64,000 nt of DNA from Paraburkholderia silviterrae (GTDB lineage: Bacteria > Pseudomonadota > Gammaproteobacteria > Burkholderiales > Burkholderiaceae), in the NCBI RefSeq assembly GCF_004353915.1, contig NZ_SMRP01000006.1, positions 247,887 through 311,886 of the forward strand, in the 5' to 3' direction. Both the position numbers and the translations under genes were made by a program. Positions 50,698 to 59,425 of the stretch are shown one piece after another. How positions within the stretch are numbered: position 1 is the stretch's first letter; each line of letters starts with the position of its first letter. The notes beneath the pieces are model-generated. The model did not search any database, had not been told where the DNA came from, and was given only the letters and a program-made list of their open reading frames with translations.

Positions 50698-51462
50698 ATG
50701 ACGAATTTAATGAGATTGAGCTTGAGATTGCGATGGCATGGCGCGATATGGGGCGCGTTATTGGGCGTCGGCGGGCTATTGTCGGGTTGCACGCTCGTCG
50801 GGCACCCGGCCACGTCTGCCTTCACGACGCATTGCCGGACAGTGAGCGCGGGGTACTACTGCGTGCGCCCGGGCGATACGCTCGATAGCGTCGCGCTGGG
50901 GTTTGGACAGAAGCCGCAAGACGTCGCGCGCTGGAACGATGTCGCGCCCGGCACGCCGCTGTTCGTGGGCCAGATGCTGCGCATGGCGCCGCCCGGCGCC
51001 TCGTCGCGCCACGAAAACGAGCCGCACGCGGCCGCTCCCCATGCTGCCGACGCGCCGGGCGCCATGCACGCCGCTGCGTCGGCGCAATTCGTCTGGCCGG
51101 TCAGCGGCGTGGTCATCCGCGAGTTCGGCGAGGACGGCGCGCGCGGCATCGAGATCGCCGGGCGCGCGGGCACGCCCATCAAGGCCGCCGCCGCGGGCCG
51201 CGTCGTCTACGCGGGCGACAGAATCAAAACCTATGGCCTCATGGTCATCATCAAGCATGAAGACGGCTTCGTGACGGCTTACGGCAACAACCGCCGGCTG
51301 CTCGTTCGTGAGGGCGATGTGGTGAAGCGCGGTGCCGCCATCGCCGAAATGGGCACGCAAAGTGACGGCGAGACGCTGCTTCAGTTCGAAATGCGCGAGG
51401 GCAGCCAGGCCGTGGATCCACTGGCGCATTTGCCGGCGGACTCCGGGCCGGTCGTGGAGTAA
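50698..51462 (+). CDS. NlpD-like lipoprotein: LysM plus degenerate M23 domain
   Basis: About 254 residues. A lipoprotein signal ends in LLSGC. One LysM repeat follows ('YCVRPGDTLDSVALGFGQKPQDVARWNDVAPGTPLFVGQMLRM'), then a C-terminal M23 domain ('FVWPVSGVVIREFGEDGARGIEIAGRAGTPIKAAAAGRVVYAG'). The zinc ligands appear lost: the usual HxxxD is R/E-changed and HLHFE reads LLQFE. Such catalytically dead LytM proteins (NlpD, EnvC) activate cell-wall amidases at division. Start may be 50698 or 50710. Confidence 0.88.
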   Translation: MTNLMRLSLRLRWHGAIWGALLGVGGLLSGCTLVGHPATSAFTTHCRTVSAGYYCVRPGDTLDSVALGFGQKPQDVARWNDVAPGTPLFVGQMLRMAPPGASSRHENEPHAAAPHAADAPGAMHAAASAQFVWPVSGVVIREFGEDGARGIEIAGRAGTPIKAAAAGRVVYAGDRIKTYGLMVIIKHEDGFVTAYGNNRRLLVREGDVVKRGAAIAEMGTQSDGETLLQFEMREGSQAVDPLAHLPADSGPVVE

Positions 51463-51538
51463 GCCGCAGCAGCGCTGCGGGGATACGGATGTCACGTCGA
51501 AGCATGGCTTTGGCATGTGAAAATTACATGGGAATCCG

Positions 51539-51604
51539 TAATAAAAGCGCGTAATAAAGGCACGATATAAAAGCGCCATATAAAAACGCGATTCAAATAC
51601 GCGG
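51539..51604. repeat. degenerate 13-bp tandem repeats between convergent genes
   Basis: Five consecutive units of about 13 bases of the type TATAAAAGCGCGA (starting 51539, 51552, 51566, 51579, 51592) lie between the NlpD-like gene and the phospholipase C gene end. Confidence 0.7.
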
Positions 51605-51633
51605 CCTGAGCGCGCAATCCCGGTGCGTGGCGC

Positions 51634-53301
51634 TCAGCGATGGCCGGGGCGTCGCTTGTGCGCCTGCGCCAGCTTGGCGACATAGCTCACGTAATCCGTC
51701 ACCGCCTGCGTGTCGGGGCCGTGCGCGGCGCTTCCTGCCGGCGCAGCGGCACCCGCATGAACCGCCGCGGCGTGCACGCTCGCACCGGGTGCTGCGGGCG
51801 CTTCGGGCGCTGCGGGTGTTGCGGGCGCACCGTGCGCTGCGGGCGCGGGCTGCGTTCGCAGGCGTGCGCCGAACAATGCCTGATCCTGAATGGCCGGCAC
51901 GCTGCCCAGGTCCTGCGCCATCTGCAGATCCAGCGCGTGCGCGATCGCGGCAAACCCGTTGACCTGCGTGGCACCCGGAGCGATTGCGGCGAACGTCTGC
52001 GGCGCGCCCGCATGAGCCGCGGTGGCTGCAGCGTTGCCAGCAGCGCTCGCTGCGCCGGCCGCTGACGTGGCGGCCGAGGCGGCGGCACCCGCGGCAGCGA
52101 GCGCGGGTGTGAGCGGCGCGCCCAGGGTCCGCGGCCCGTCGTTGCCGCTCGGGCGGCACGTGTCGAGCAGCGCCGCCGTCCATGCGGGCGATGTCGCGTC
52201 GCGCTGCGTGAGCGGCTTGCCGATGCCGAAAAGCTCCCGCACCGAGCGTACGATCGACGCGTGGTCGAACGCCGTATCCTGCGCCGCATCGGCGGCGCGC
52301 GGGAACAGTTGGCTGCCGGTTTTTCCGCGCGGCGCCCACGGAGAAATCAGCAGCGCGGGCACGCGCACGCCCAGCCGGTCGAACGCGAAGTTGCACGGTT
52401 TGGCGGCGCGCGCGCCGTTGGTGTTGGCGTCGCCTGGCGGCACGGCGGCGGGCGGCACGCGGTGATCGAAGAAGCCGCCGTGCTCGTCCCACGTGAGCAG
52501 CAGCGCGCAGCGCGGCCAGACCGGCGCATTGCGGATCGTCTCGTAGACGTACTGGATGAATTGCTCGCCCGCCGACATCGAGCCGACCGGATGCTGCGAA
52601 TTGCCGTCTGCGAAATTGCCGCTCAGCAGGCCGTAATTCGGCTCGATGAAGGTGTAATCGACATCGTAGTTGTCGTGCAGGTCGTGCGCGAAAGTGTCGT
52701 CGGCGTCCTTCGGCGAGATCGTGCGGAACGTGTCGCCATTGAAGAAGGTGCCCACGAGGCCGCGGATCGCCAGCACCTGGGGGAAGGCGTCGGCGTGATA
52801 GACGCGCCATTTCTTGCCCGCTGCGGCGAGGCTGTCGAACAGCGTGCCGTTCTCGAATGAGAACCCGAGGCTGTGGACCGTTTCCGAGGCCGCGCTCGTC
52901 AAGCTGCCCGGACTGTTGTCGAGCCCGCCCGAGGAGGCCGCGTGCGCGAAGAAACGGTTCGGCCAGGTGGGCCCGGGCATCGACGAGTACCAGTTGTCGA
53001 ACAGCACGAATTCCTGGGCGAGCTGGGCAATCACCGGCAGCGTGCCCGGTCCGAAGCCGCGCATCGCGAGCGCCGCGGCGGCACCCGTGCCAAAGCCGCT
53101 CATGGGCGGCGTGCCGCCGAGCTGCGCGGCGACATCGTCGAATTCGTGGGGCGGGTCGCTCGGGAGCCGGTCGGCGGCGCCCGCCGGGAAGTTCCACGAG
53201 GCGGGCGGCGGCGTCACGCCGTCGAGGCCGGCGAGGCCGAGCAGATGATCGAAGGAACGGTTCTCCATCATCAGGACGAACACGTGCGCGATGTCGGCCA
53301 T
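51634..53301 (-). CDS. phosphoesterase-family protein (second phospholipase C-like enzyme)
   Basis: A 555-residue enzyme of the bacterial phosphoesterase family: 'IAHVFVLMMENRSFDHLLGLAGLDGV', 'LVGTFFNGDTFRTI', 'LLTWDEHGGFFDHRVPPAAVPPGD', 'VRVPALLISPWAPRG', 'FDHASIVRSVRELFG'. Unlike the plcN product it has no signal peptide and lacks the two C-terminal repeat domains; instead it has about 140 residues of Ala/Pro-rich low-complexity sequence before a charged C-terminus. Substrate unknown, probably a phospholipid or phosphodiester. GGAGAG precedes the ATG at 53301. Confidence 0.85.
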   Translation of the reverse strand: MADIAHVFVLMMENRSFDHLLGLAGLDGVTPPPASWNFPAGAADRLPSDPPHEFDDVAAQLGGTPPMSGFGTGAAAALAMRGFGPGTLPVIAQLAQEFVLFDNWYSSMPGPTWPNRFFAHAASSGGLDNSPGSLTSAASETVHSLGFSFENGTLFDSLAAAGKKWRVYHADAFPQVLAIRGLVGTFFNGDTFRTISPKDADDTFAHDLHDNYDVDYTFIEPNYGLLSGNFADGNSQHPVGSMSAGEQFIQYVYETIRNAPVWPRCALLLTWDEHGGFFDHRVPPAAVPPGDANTNGARAAKPCNFAFDRLGVRVPALLISPWAPRGKTGSQLFPRAADAAQDTAFDHASIVRSVRELFGIGKPLTQRDATSPAWTAALLDTCRPSGNDGPRTLGAPLTPALAAAGAAASAATSAAGAASAAGNAAATAAHAGAPQTFAAIAPGATQVNGFAAIAHALDLQMAQDLGSVPAIQDQALFGARLRTQPAPAAHGAPATPAAPEAPAAPGASVHAAAVHAGAAAPAGSAAHGPDTQAVTDYVSYVAKLAQAHKRRPGHR

Positions 53302-53514
53302 GGCTCTCTCCAGACGTACGGGGCGCTCGGGCAGGCGGCAGCTGGCGGACAAGGGCTTGCGACTTGCGTGAGTGAGCCGCCGCTGACGCCAGGCTGCGCG
53401 AGTTCGGCGGCTAGACTAGCACCGTGTGGAGCAAGCTGGTGCGAACCTGATCGCAGATCCGGGATGTTAGCGAACGCGTGTCGGGCAACGCCCGATGCGC
53501 GAGCGGCCCAGACC

Positions 53515-54927
53515 TTACGCCACGCTCTCGCCGGCGCGCGCGACGCGGTTGCGGCCGGCGTGCTTGGCCGCGTAGAGCGCCGCGTCGGCGGCGGCAATCA
53601 GCGCATGGGGCGCGGCGCTCGCGCCCGCAGCGCCTGGACTGCCCGGGCCGCTCGTGGCGCAGCCGGCGCTCACGGTGACCCGGCCCGCCGCCGCGGGCGC
53701 GGGAAGGGCGAGCTGCGCGACCGCCGCGCGGGCGCGCTCCGCGACGGCGCAAGCTTCGTCGGCGTGGGCGCCGGGCAGGACCAGCGCGAACTCTTCGCCG
53801 CCGTAGCGCGCGACGAAGTCGCCGGGGCGCAGCGTGAGCGCGAGCGCCTCGGCCACCGCGGCGAGACACGCATCGCCGTGCAGATGGCCGTAGGCGTCGT
53901 TGTAGAGCTTGAAGTGATCGACGTCGATCATCACGAGCGAAAGCGGCTGCGCACCGCGCGCCGCGCGCTCGAAGGCACGCTGGAACTGCTCGTCGAAATA
54001 GCTGCGGTTGTAGACGCGCGTGAGCGCATCGTGCGCCGAAGTCTGGATCAACGAAGCATGCGCTTCCGACAACTGCCGGTAGAGCGCCGTGACCTCCCAG
54101 ACCAGCACGCACACCAGCACGCCAGGCGCGAACATGCTGAACAGACGCGCGACGTACCAGCCCAGCGTGAAGCGCTCGACGCTCAGCGTATTGAGCGCGG
54201 CATCGACGAGCGACGCGAGCAGGGCCACCGCGATCCACCAGTCGAGCACGAGCCGCAGCCGCCCCTTGAGCAGGACGACGGCAATCGCCACGGCGTTGAG
54301 CGCGCAGACGACGAGTCCCGTTGCGTTGGCGGCTATGCCTGCCGGCGGCATGGGGGCAGCGTCCGTCCCGGTCGCGTGCCATGGCGCGACGAGATCGACA
54401 CGAACGACGAGCACACCCAGTGCCGCGGCGAGCAGGGCGGGGCCGGCGAGCAGGAGCCAGGCGCGTGCACTCAGGCCCGCAAGGCCTGGCTCTGCGGGCG
54501 GGTCGTCCGGCGCGCGGCTGCGCACCAGCTCGGCCACGATCACGAGCGCGGGGAAGCCCATATGCCAGAAGACCCACATCCATGCGGCGCTGTGCGGGCC
54601 TGCGCCGAGCAAGCCCGCGCGCGTGAACACGCCAGGAAACATCAGTAACTGCAGCGCGACGGCGATCGCGGTGAACGCGTAGGCGCCTCCGAGCGCGCCG
54701 AGCATGGGCAGGCGCGTGGCCGCGAAGCGCGCGCCAAGCATGAATGCCGCGATGCACGACGTGGTGAAAACGGTGAGCGCGCACATCGGCATGAATGGCC
54801 CGATGGCGGGCAGGGCATCGCGTGCGCGCGGCGCGGCGAGCGCGAGCGTCAGCAGGATTGCGAGCGCGCAGAGGCCGGCGAAGATCGCCTGCCTGCGTGT
54901 TGCCGGTCCTATCAGCAAGCCGTACAT
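53515..54927 (-). CDS. MASE4-GGDEF diguanylate cyclase
   Basis: A 470-residue membrane cyclase. The N-terminal 290 residues hold about eight helices of the MASE4 sensor type. The C-terminal GGDEF domain has 'AHDALTRVYNRSYFDEQ', 'LSLVMIDVDHFKLYNDAYGHLHGDACL' and the active-site variant GGEEF ('ARYGGEEFALVLPG'), which is active in many enzymes. It should make cyclic di-GMP in response to a membrane signal. No I-site RxxD is evident just before GGEEF. Single gene, divergent from the SPFH operon. Confidence 0.92.
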   Translation of the reverse strand: MYGLLIGPATRRQAIFAGLCALAILLTLALAAPRARDALPAIGPFMPMCALTVFTTSCIAAFMLGARFAATRLPMLGALGGAYAFTAIAVALQLLMFPGVFTRAGLLGAGPHSAAWMWVFWHMGFPALVIVAELVRSRAPDDPPAEPGLAGLSARAWLLLAGPALLAAALGVLVVRVDLVAPWHATGTDAAPMPPAGIAANATGLVVCALNAVAIAVVLLKGRLRLVLDWWIAVALLASLVDAALNTLSVERFTLGWYVARLFSMFAPGVLVCVLVWEVTALYRQLSEAHASLIQTSAHDALTRVYNRSYFDEQFQRAFERAARGAQPLSLVMIDVDHFKLYNDAYGHLHGDACLAAVAEALALTLRPGDFVARYGGEEFALVLPGAHADEACAVAERARAAVAQLALPAPAAAGRVTVSAGCATSGPGSPGAAGASAAPHALIAAADAALYAAKHAGRNRVARAGESVA

Positions 54928-55264
54928 GGGGTCCCGTTGTGCGTTGGTCGCTGTGCGTTTATTGATTATGGATGCCGGCAGCGCATCGATAGCCCTGGGT
55001 CTTGGACAGGGTGCGTGCAGGCGGTGAGTTCGCCACTGAGAGGAGAAACGTCTGCGCGTCCGGTTGCAAAGCTATTTTGCGCCGATTCGTCTGCCGATGG
55101 GGGAGCGAATGAACGGAAAGAAGCGCGTGTGATGCGCGGCGCGCACCCGCGTTGCGGTTGAGTTTCCTTATCGAGCGCGCTACATTGGGCGCGCGCGTTT
55201 CGGCCCCCCTGACAAGCGTTGCGACGCTTGTCCGCCTTTCGTAATTATTATGTAAGGATACCTG
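54928..55264. other. intergenic region upstream of the SPFH/ATPase operon
   Basis: About 340 bases between two divergent genes. It must hold the promoters of the diguanylate cyclase and the SPFH operon. The last 30 bases before 55265 include an AT-rich run and TAAGGA as a ribosome site. No further structure seen. Confidence 0.5.
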
Positions 55265-57247
55265 ATGGTGCATCGCGCAGCTCGCGACAACCACGAAGCC
55301 TATGGGTGGTTCGCCGGCCGTGCGGGCGAGCGCCGGCTCGGCGCGTTTGCGCTGGGGCTCGGTGTTGCGCTCGGCTTGCTCGCATGCGTGCCGGGTCTGC
55401 CGTTCGATGCGCGCGCTTGCGCGGCCATGGCGAGCGCGTGCCTCAATATCGGTATCGCCGTGACTGGCACGCGGCTCATCGTTGGGCGCGAGGCCGCTGC
55501 ACCGGCCGCTCGCGTGCCCTTGTGGAAGACGCTGCTGGGCCTCGCGCGGCTGGCGTTCAGGCGTGACGCTGCGCATGCCGCTCAGGATAGCGACACCAAC
55601 GAGGCCAGCAAGATCGACGAGGTCCAAAGCCACGACCGGCCCGACCTGCGTGGTCTGTTGCGTGCCTTGCCCTGGCAGCCCTGGGCCGTGCCGTTCATCG
55701 CGCTCGTATCGCTCGGGCTCGCCGCGCTCGCGTGGGCAAGGCCTGAGCCGGCGCCAGCCGGCACGCAGGCTGCGTTGCTCGTGTTCGTCGCGCTCACGCT
55801 CGTGCTCGCGTTCGGCGCGCTCGTCGCGGAACGCTTTTACGCACAACGTAGCGCGGATTCGCGTGCATGCGCTGCGCTCGTGGGGCTGCTGCGCGTGCTG
55901 ATCGTCGCGGCGCTGGGCGCGGCAGCAGCGGGGGCGTGGTCCGTGCATGGGGAGCAGGCGCCGGACTGGCTGCCGCGCGCGATTGCCGTGCTGAGCGGCG
56001 CGGTCGCGATCGAACTGGCGATGCGTTCGGCATGGGCATGGCTGGCGGCGCCCGCGGCGCTCGTGTCGGGTTCCGCGGCAGCAGACGATGCGTGGTTCCT
56101 GCGTAGTGCCGTCGCTGCCGCGTTGCGAGCGCAAGCGCATCCGCTCGCCGCGCTCGATGAGCGATTGCGCGCGCGCTACGGCATCGACTTGCGGCAGAAC
56201 TGGGCACTGCAAAGTTTCGTGCGCCTCTTGCCGGGCACGCTCGCGGCCATGGTGCTCGCGGGCTGGCTGCTGGGCGGCGTGACGATCCTCGGTCCCGATC
56301 AGCGCGCCGTCTATGAGCGCTTCGGCGCGCCGGTCGCCGTGTGGCAGCCGGGTCTGCATGTGGGGCTGCCCTGGCCCTTCGGCCGCGCGCGCCCGATCGA
56401 CAATGGCGCGGTCCATCAGCTGATCGTCTCGGGCAGCGCGAACGACACCAGCCAGGCCGCGCCGCCCGTTGCCGCCGACGCCGCCCCGCCCGGCCAGCTC
56501 AACCGGCTCTGGGACGTCGCGCATCCGTGGGAGACGACGCAGGTGATCGCGGGCACGAGCGGCGACCAGCAGGCCTTTCAGATCGTGAGCGCCGACGTGC
56601 GCCTCGACTATCGCATCGGCCTCTCTGACGCGGCGGCGCGCGCCGCGCTCTATCGCACCGTCGATCTGGACGCGACCGTGCGCTCGATCGCGAACCGCGA
56701 AGTCGTGCGCTATCTCGCATCGCGCACGCTGCAGTCGCTGCTCGACACTCCGCAGACGGCGATGGCCGCAACGCTGCGCGCCGCCGTGCAGCGCCAGCTC
56801 GACCGGCTCGTGAGCGGCATCGAGGTCGTGGCGGTCGTGATCGAGAGCGTGCATCCACCCGCGGGCGCGGCGGCTGCGTATCACGGCGTGCAGGCGGCGC
56901 AGATCCGCGCGCAGGCGAGCGTGGTGCAGGCACGCGGCTTTGCTGCGCAGACGATCGGCGGCGCGCAGCAGCAGGCGATCGAAGCCGTTGCGCAAGGCAG
57001 CGCGAACGCGGCGGACACGCTGGCCGCCGCGCGCGTGCAGCAGGCGGGCTTCGACGCCGACGTGATCGCACAAGGCCTGGGCGGCCCCGCGTTCGCCTTC
57101 GAGTATTACCTGCACAGCCTGCAAAAAGGGCTGCAAAGCGCGAACGTGACCGTGATCGACGACCGCCTCGCGAGCGGCAGCCGCGCGACCCTCGATTTGC
57201 GCACGCTCACGCCTGCCACGGCGGCGGGCGTGAGGCAGGCATGGTGA
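55265..57247 (+). CDS. polytopic HflK-like SPFH protein
   Basis: A 660-residue protein with two parts. Residues 1-345 contain about six or seven membrane segments (for example near 26-46, 140-160, 167-188, 204-224, 232-262 and 325-345), far more than the single helix of standard HflK. Residues 350-640 form an SPFH/band-7 domain ('TILGPDQRAVYERFGAPVAVWQPGLHVGLPWPFGRARPID', then 'VRLDYRIGLSD', 'TLQSLLDT') and an Ala/Gln coiled coil. SPFH proteins form large membrane cages or scaffolds, HflKC around FtsH. TAAGGA precedes the ATG. First gene of the operon. Confidence 0.88.
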   Translation: MVHRAARDNHEAYGWFAGRAGERRLGAFALGLGVALGLLACVPGLPFDARACAAMASACLNIGIAVTGTRLIVGREAAAPAARVPLWKTLLGLARLAFRRDAAHAAQDSDTNEASKIDEVQSHDRPDLRGLLRALPWQPWAVPFIALVSLGLAALAWARPEPAPAGTQAALLVFVALTLVLAFGALVAERFYAQRSADSRACAALVGLLRVLIVAALGAAAAGAWSVHGEQAPDWLPRAIAVLSGAVAIELAMRSAWAWLAAPAALVSGSAAADDAWFLRSAVAAALRAQAHPLAALDERLRARYGIDLRQNWALQSFVRLLPGTLAAMVLAGWLLGGVTILGPDQRAVYERFGAPVAVWQPGLHVGLPWPFGRARPIDNGAVHQLIVSGSANDTSQAAPPVAADAAPPGQLNRLWDVAHPWETTQVIAGTSGDQQAFQIVSADVRLDYRIGLSDAAARAALYRTVDLDATVRSIANREVVRYLASRTLQSLLDTPQTAMAATLRAAVQRQLDRLVSGIEVVAVVIESVHPPAGAAAAYHGVQAAQIRAQASVVQARGFAAQTIGGAQQQAIEAVAQGSANAADTLAAARVQQAGFDADVIAQGLGGPAFAFEYYLHSLQKGLQSANVTVIDDRLASGSRATLDLRTLTPATAAGVRQAW

Positions 57248-57289
57248 CGCGCGCGCAGGGCCGTGCGGACGCATTCAGTGCGCACGCGC

Positions 57290-57325
57290 TGGCATCGACT
57301 TTGGCATCGAATCTGGCATCGACAT
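57290..57325. repeat. three exact-period 12-bp repeats before the second SPFH gene
   Basis: TGGCATCGACTT, TGGCATCGAATC and TGGCATCGACAT follow each other at 57290, 57302 and 57314 in the 97-base gap between the first two SPFH genes. Confidence 0.8.
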
Positions 57326-57344
57326 TGAACAAGGTGATTTGAAC

Positions 57345-58394
57345 GTGGGCCTCTTTCACACGCACGGCGATGCGCACTCTCATCATCATGGACATGGCGG
57401 CGAGCCACACGGGGGCGCCCCCGCGAGCCGGCCGCGCTTCGCGCTGCGCGCGGCGCTGGCGCTCGCGTGCGTGATCGTCGCGCTCGTGGTCGCAAGCTTC
57501 GTGCAGGTGCGCGAGGGCGAGGCGGACGTGATCACGCGCTTCGGCGACCCGGTGCGCGTGGTGCTCTCGCCGGGCCTCGCGTGGCGCTTGCCCGCGCCCA
57601 TCGAAGCGGCGCTGCCGGTGGACCTGCGCCTGCACACGACCTCGAGCGGCCTGCAGGACGTGGGCACGCGCGATGGCCTGCGCATCATCGTGCAGGCCTA
57701 TGTGGCGTGGCGCGTGCCCGCCAATGCCGGCGACATCGGCCGCTTCGTGCGCGCGGTGCGCAACGAACCCGACGAAGCCGCGCGGCAGATCCGCTCGCTC
57801 GTGGGCTCCGCGCTGCAGACCACCTCGGCGGGCTTCGATCTCGCCTCACTCGTCAACACCGATCCATCGCAAGTGCGCATTGCCGAATTCGAAGAGGCGT
57901 TGCGCCGCCAGGTCGACGCGCAGGCGTACGCCGCGTATGGCGTGCACGTCGTGCAGGTGGGGCTCGAACGGCTCACGCTACCCGCCGTAACGCTCTCGGC
58001 CACGGTCGATCGCATGCGCGCCGAGCGCGAGACCGTGGCCGCGCAGCGCACGGCCGAGGGCTTGCGCGAAGCGGCGCAGATCCGCTCGGACGCCGACCGC
58101 GACGCGCGCGTGCTGATCGCCGACGCGAACGTGAAAGCGGCCGAAATCGAGGCGCAGTCGCGCAAGGACGCGGCTGCCATCTACGGCAAGAGCTACGCGG
58201 CCGATCCGCAGCTCTACACGATGCTGCGCTCGCTCGATACGCTGGGCTCGGTCGTCAACCAGAACACGAACCTGATCCTGCGCACCGACGCGGCGCCGTT
58301 CCGCGCGCTCGTGCAGGGGCCGCCGGGGATGAGCGGTAGTGCGGGTGCCGGCGCGGCCGTCCCGGCCGCACGCACCCACGGGCCAGCCAGATGA
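57345..58394 (+). CDS. HflC-like SPFH protein with His-rich N-terminus
   Basis: About 349 residues. The N-terminus is very His-rich ('HTHGDAHSHHHGHGGEPHGG'), a likely metal-binding segment, followed by one membrane helix (about 35-55) and an SPFH domain ('VREGEADVITRFGDPVRVVLSPGLAWRLPAPIEA', 'RPVAAQRTAEG'-like 'ETVAAQRTAEGLREAAQIRSDADRDARVLIADANVKAAEIEAQSRKDAAAIYGKSYAADPQLY', as in HflC). GTG at 57345 is preferred with AAGGTG upstream; TTG at 57339 is possible. Its stop overlaps the next gene (ATGA). Confidence 0.9.
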   Translation: MGLFHTHGDAHSHHHGHGGEPHGGAPASRPRFALRAALALACVIVALVVASFVQVREGEADVITRFGDPVRVVLSPGLAWRLPAPIEAALPVDLRLHTTSSGLQDVGTRDGLRIIVQAYVAWRVPANAGDIGRFVRAVRNEPDEAARQIRSLVGSALQTTSAGFDLASLVNTDPSQVRIAEFEEALRRQVDAQAYAAYGVHVVQVGLERLTLPAVTLSATVDRMRAERETVAAQRTAEGLREAAQIRSDADRDARVLIADANVKAAEIEAQSRKDAAAIYGKSYAADPQLYTMLRSLDTLGSVVNQNTNLILRTDAAPFRALVQGPPGMSGSAGAGAAVPAARTHGPAR

Positions 58395-59425
58395 GCACGC
58401 GCGAGAACTTTCCCGCGCTCGGCCCCGGTGCGCAGGCCGTCCGCCTGTCGTTCCGCTTCGTCGCGGCGCTGGCGGTGCTGGCCGCGCTCGCATGGGCCAC
58501 TTCGAACGTGCGCCGCATTCCCGCCGACAGCAGCGCCGTGGTGACGCGCTTTGGCGCTTATGTGAAAAGCCAGGGCGCGGGCTTGCTGGTGGCCTGGCCG
58601 CGTCCGTTCGAAGCGGTGCGGCTCGTGCCGGGCCGCGAGCGCGTGCTCGAACGCCGCATCGTTTCCCTCATGCGCGATCCGCGCGCGGGCGCGCAGCTGA
58701 GCATGGACTCCGACGCGCTCGCCGGGTCCGGCTACGTGCTCACCGGGGACAACGGCGTCGTGCAGGTGAGCGCGACGTTGTTCTACCGCGTGGCCGATCC
58801 CTATGCCTACGCCTTGCAGCTCGATCATCTCGACGCGGCGCTCGAGCGCATCGTCTCGGCTTCGGTTGCGCAGACGCTGGCACAGCGCGATCTCGACGCG
58901 ATTCTCGTGGCGCGCCCGGAGATGGTGGCCGCCGACCAGCAAATGGCCGCGCGCCGCGAAGCGCTGCGCGGCGACCTCGCGCGCGCGGTCCAGCGCGATC
59001 TCGACGCGCTTGCCGCCGCGCATGCGGGGCTCGGCATCGAGGTCGCGCGGGTGGACGTGCAGGCGTCGTTTCCCGCTTCGGCCACCGACGCGTTCAACGC
59101 CGTGCTGAGCTCGATGCAGAACGCGGAGCGCGACATCGCCCAGGCGCGCACCATCGCCGAGAAGACGCGCCAGGGCGCGCAGCAGAACGCCGACCGCATC
59201 GTGCAGGATGCCCAGGCAAACGCCGCCGAGCGCGTCGCCAAGGCGCAGTCGGAGACTTCCACGATCGCGCAGCTCGAAGCGGCGCTCGCGCAGAACCACG
59301 ATCCGGGGCTCGTTGCGCGCGCCTATCGCGACCGCGTTCAGGCCGTGCTCGCGAAGGCCAAACATGTGACGACGATCGACCCGAACGATGCGTCGAGCCT
59401 CGTCTTGCCGGGGCACGCGCCATGA
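58391..59425 (+). CDS. third SPFH protein (HflK/HflC-like)
   Basis: A 344-residue protein: membrane helix at about 21-38, SPFH domain ('RRIPADSSAVVTRFGAYVKSQGAGLLVAWPRPFEAVRLVPGRERVLERRIV', 'VVQVSATLFYRVADPYAYALQLDHLDAALERIVSASVAQTLAQRDLDAIL') and a C-terminal coiled coil ('NAERDIAQARTIAEKTRQGAQQNADRIVQDAQANAAERVAKAQSE'). The start overlaps the HflC-like stop and the stop overlaps the ATPase start, both by ATGA, so all are translated together. It probably forms a mixed oligomer with the two preceding proteins. Confidence 0.9.
   Translation: MSTRENFPALGPGAQAVRLSFRFVAALAVLAALAWATSNVRRIPADSSAVVTRFGAYVKSQGAGLLVAWPRPFEAVRLVPGRERVLERRIVSLMRDPRAGAQLSMDSDALAGSGYVLTGDNGVVQVSATLFYRVADPYAYALQLDHLDAALERIVSASVAQTLAQRDLDAILVARPEMVAADQQMAARREALRGDLARAVQRDLDALAAAHAGLGIEVARVDVQASFPASATDAFNAVLSSMQNAERDIAQARTIAEKTRQGAQQNADRIVQDAQANAAERVAKAQSETSTIAQLEAALAQNHDPGLVARAYRDRVQAVLAKAKHVTTIDPNDASSLVLPGHAP

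Noticed and set aside
54959..57274. Minus-strand open frame of about 770 codons
   Set aside because: It is the shadow of the HflK-like gene, with Arg-rich composition and no recognisable domain.
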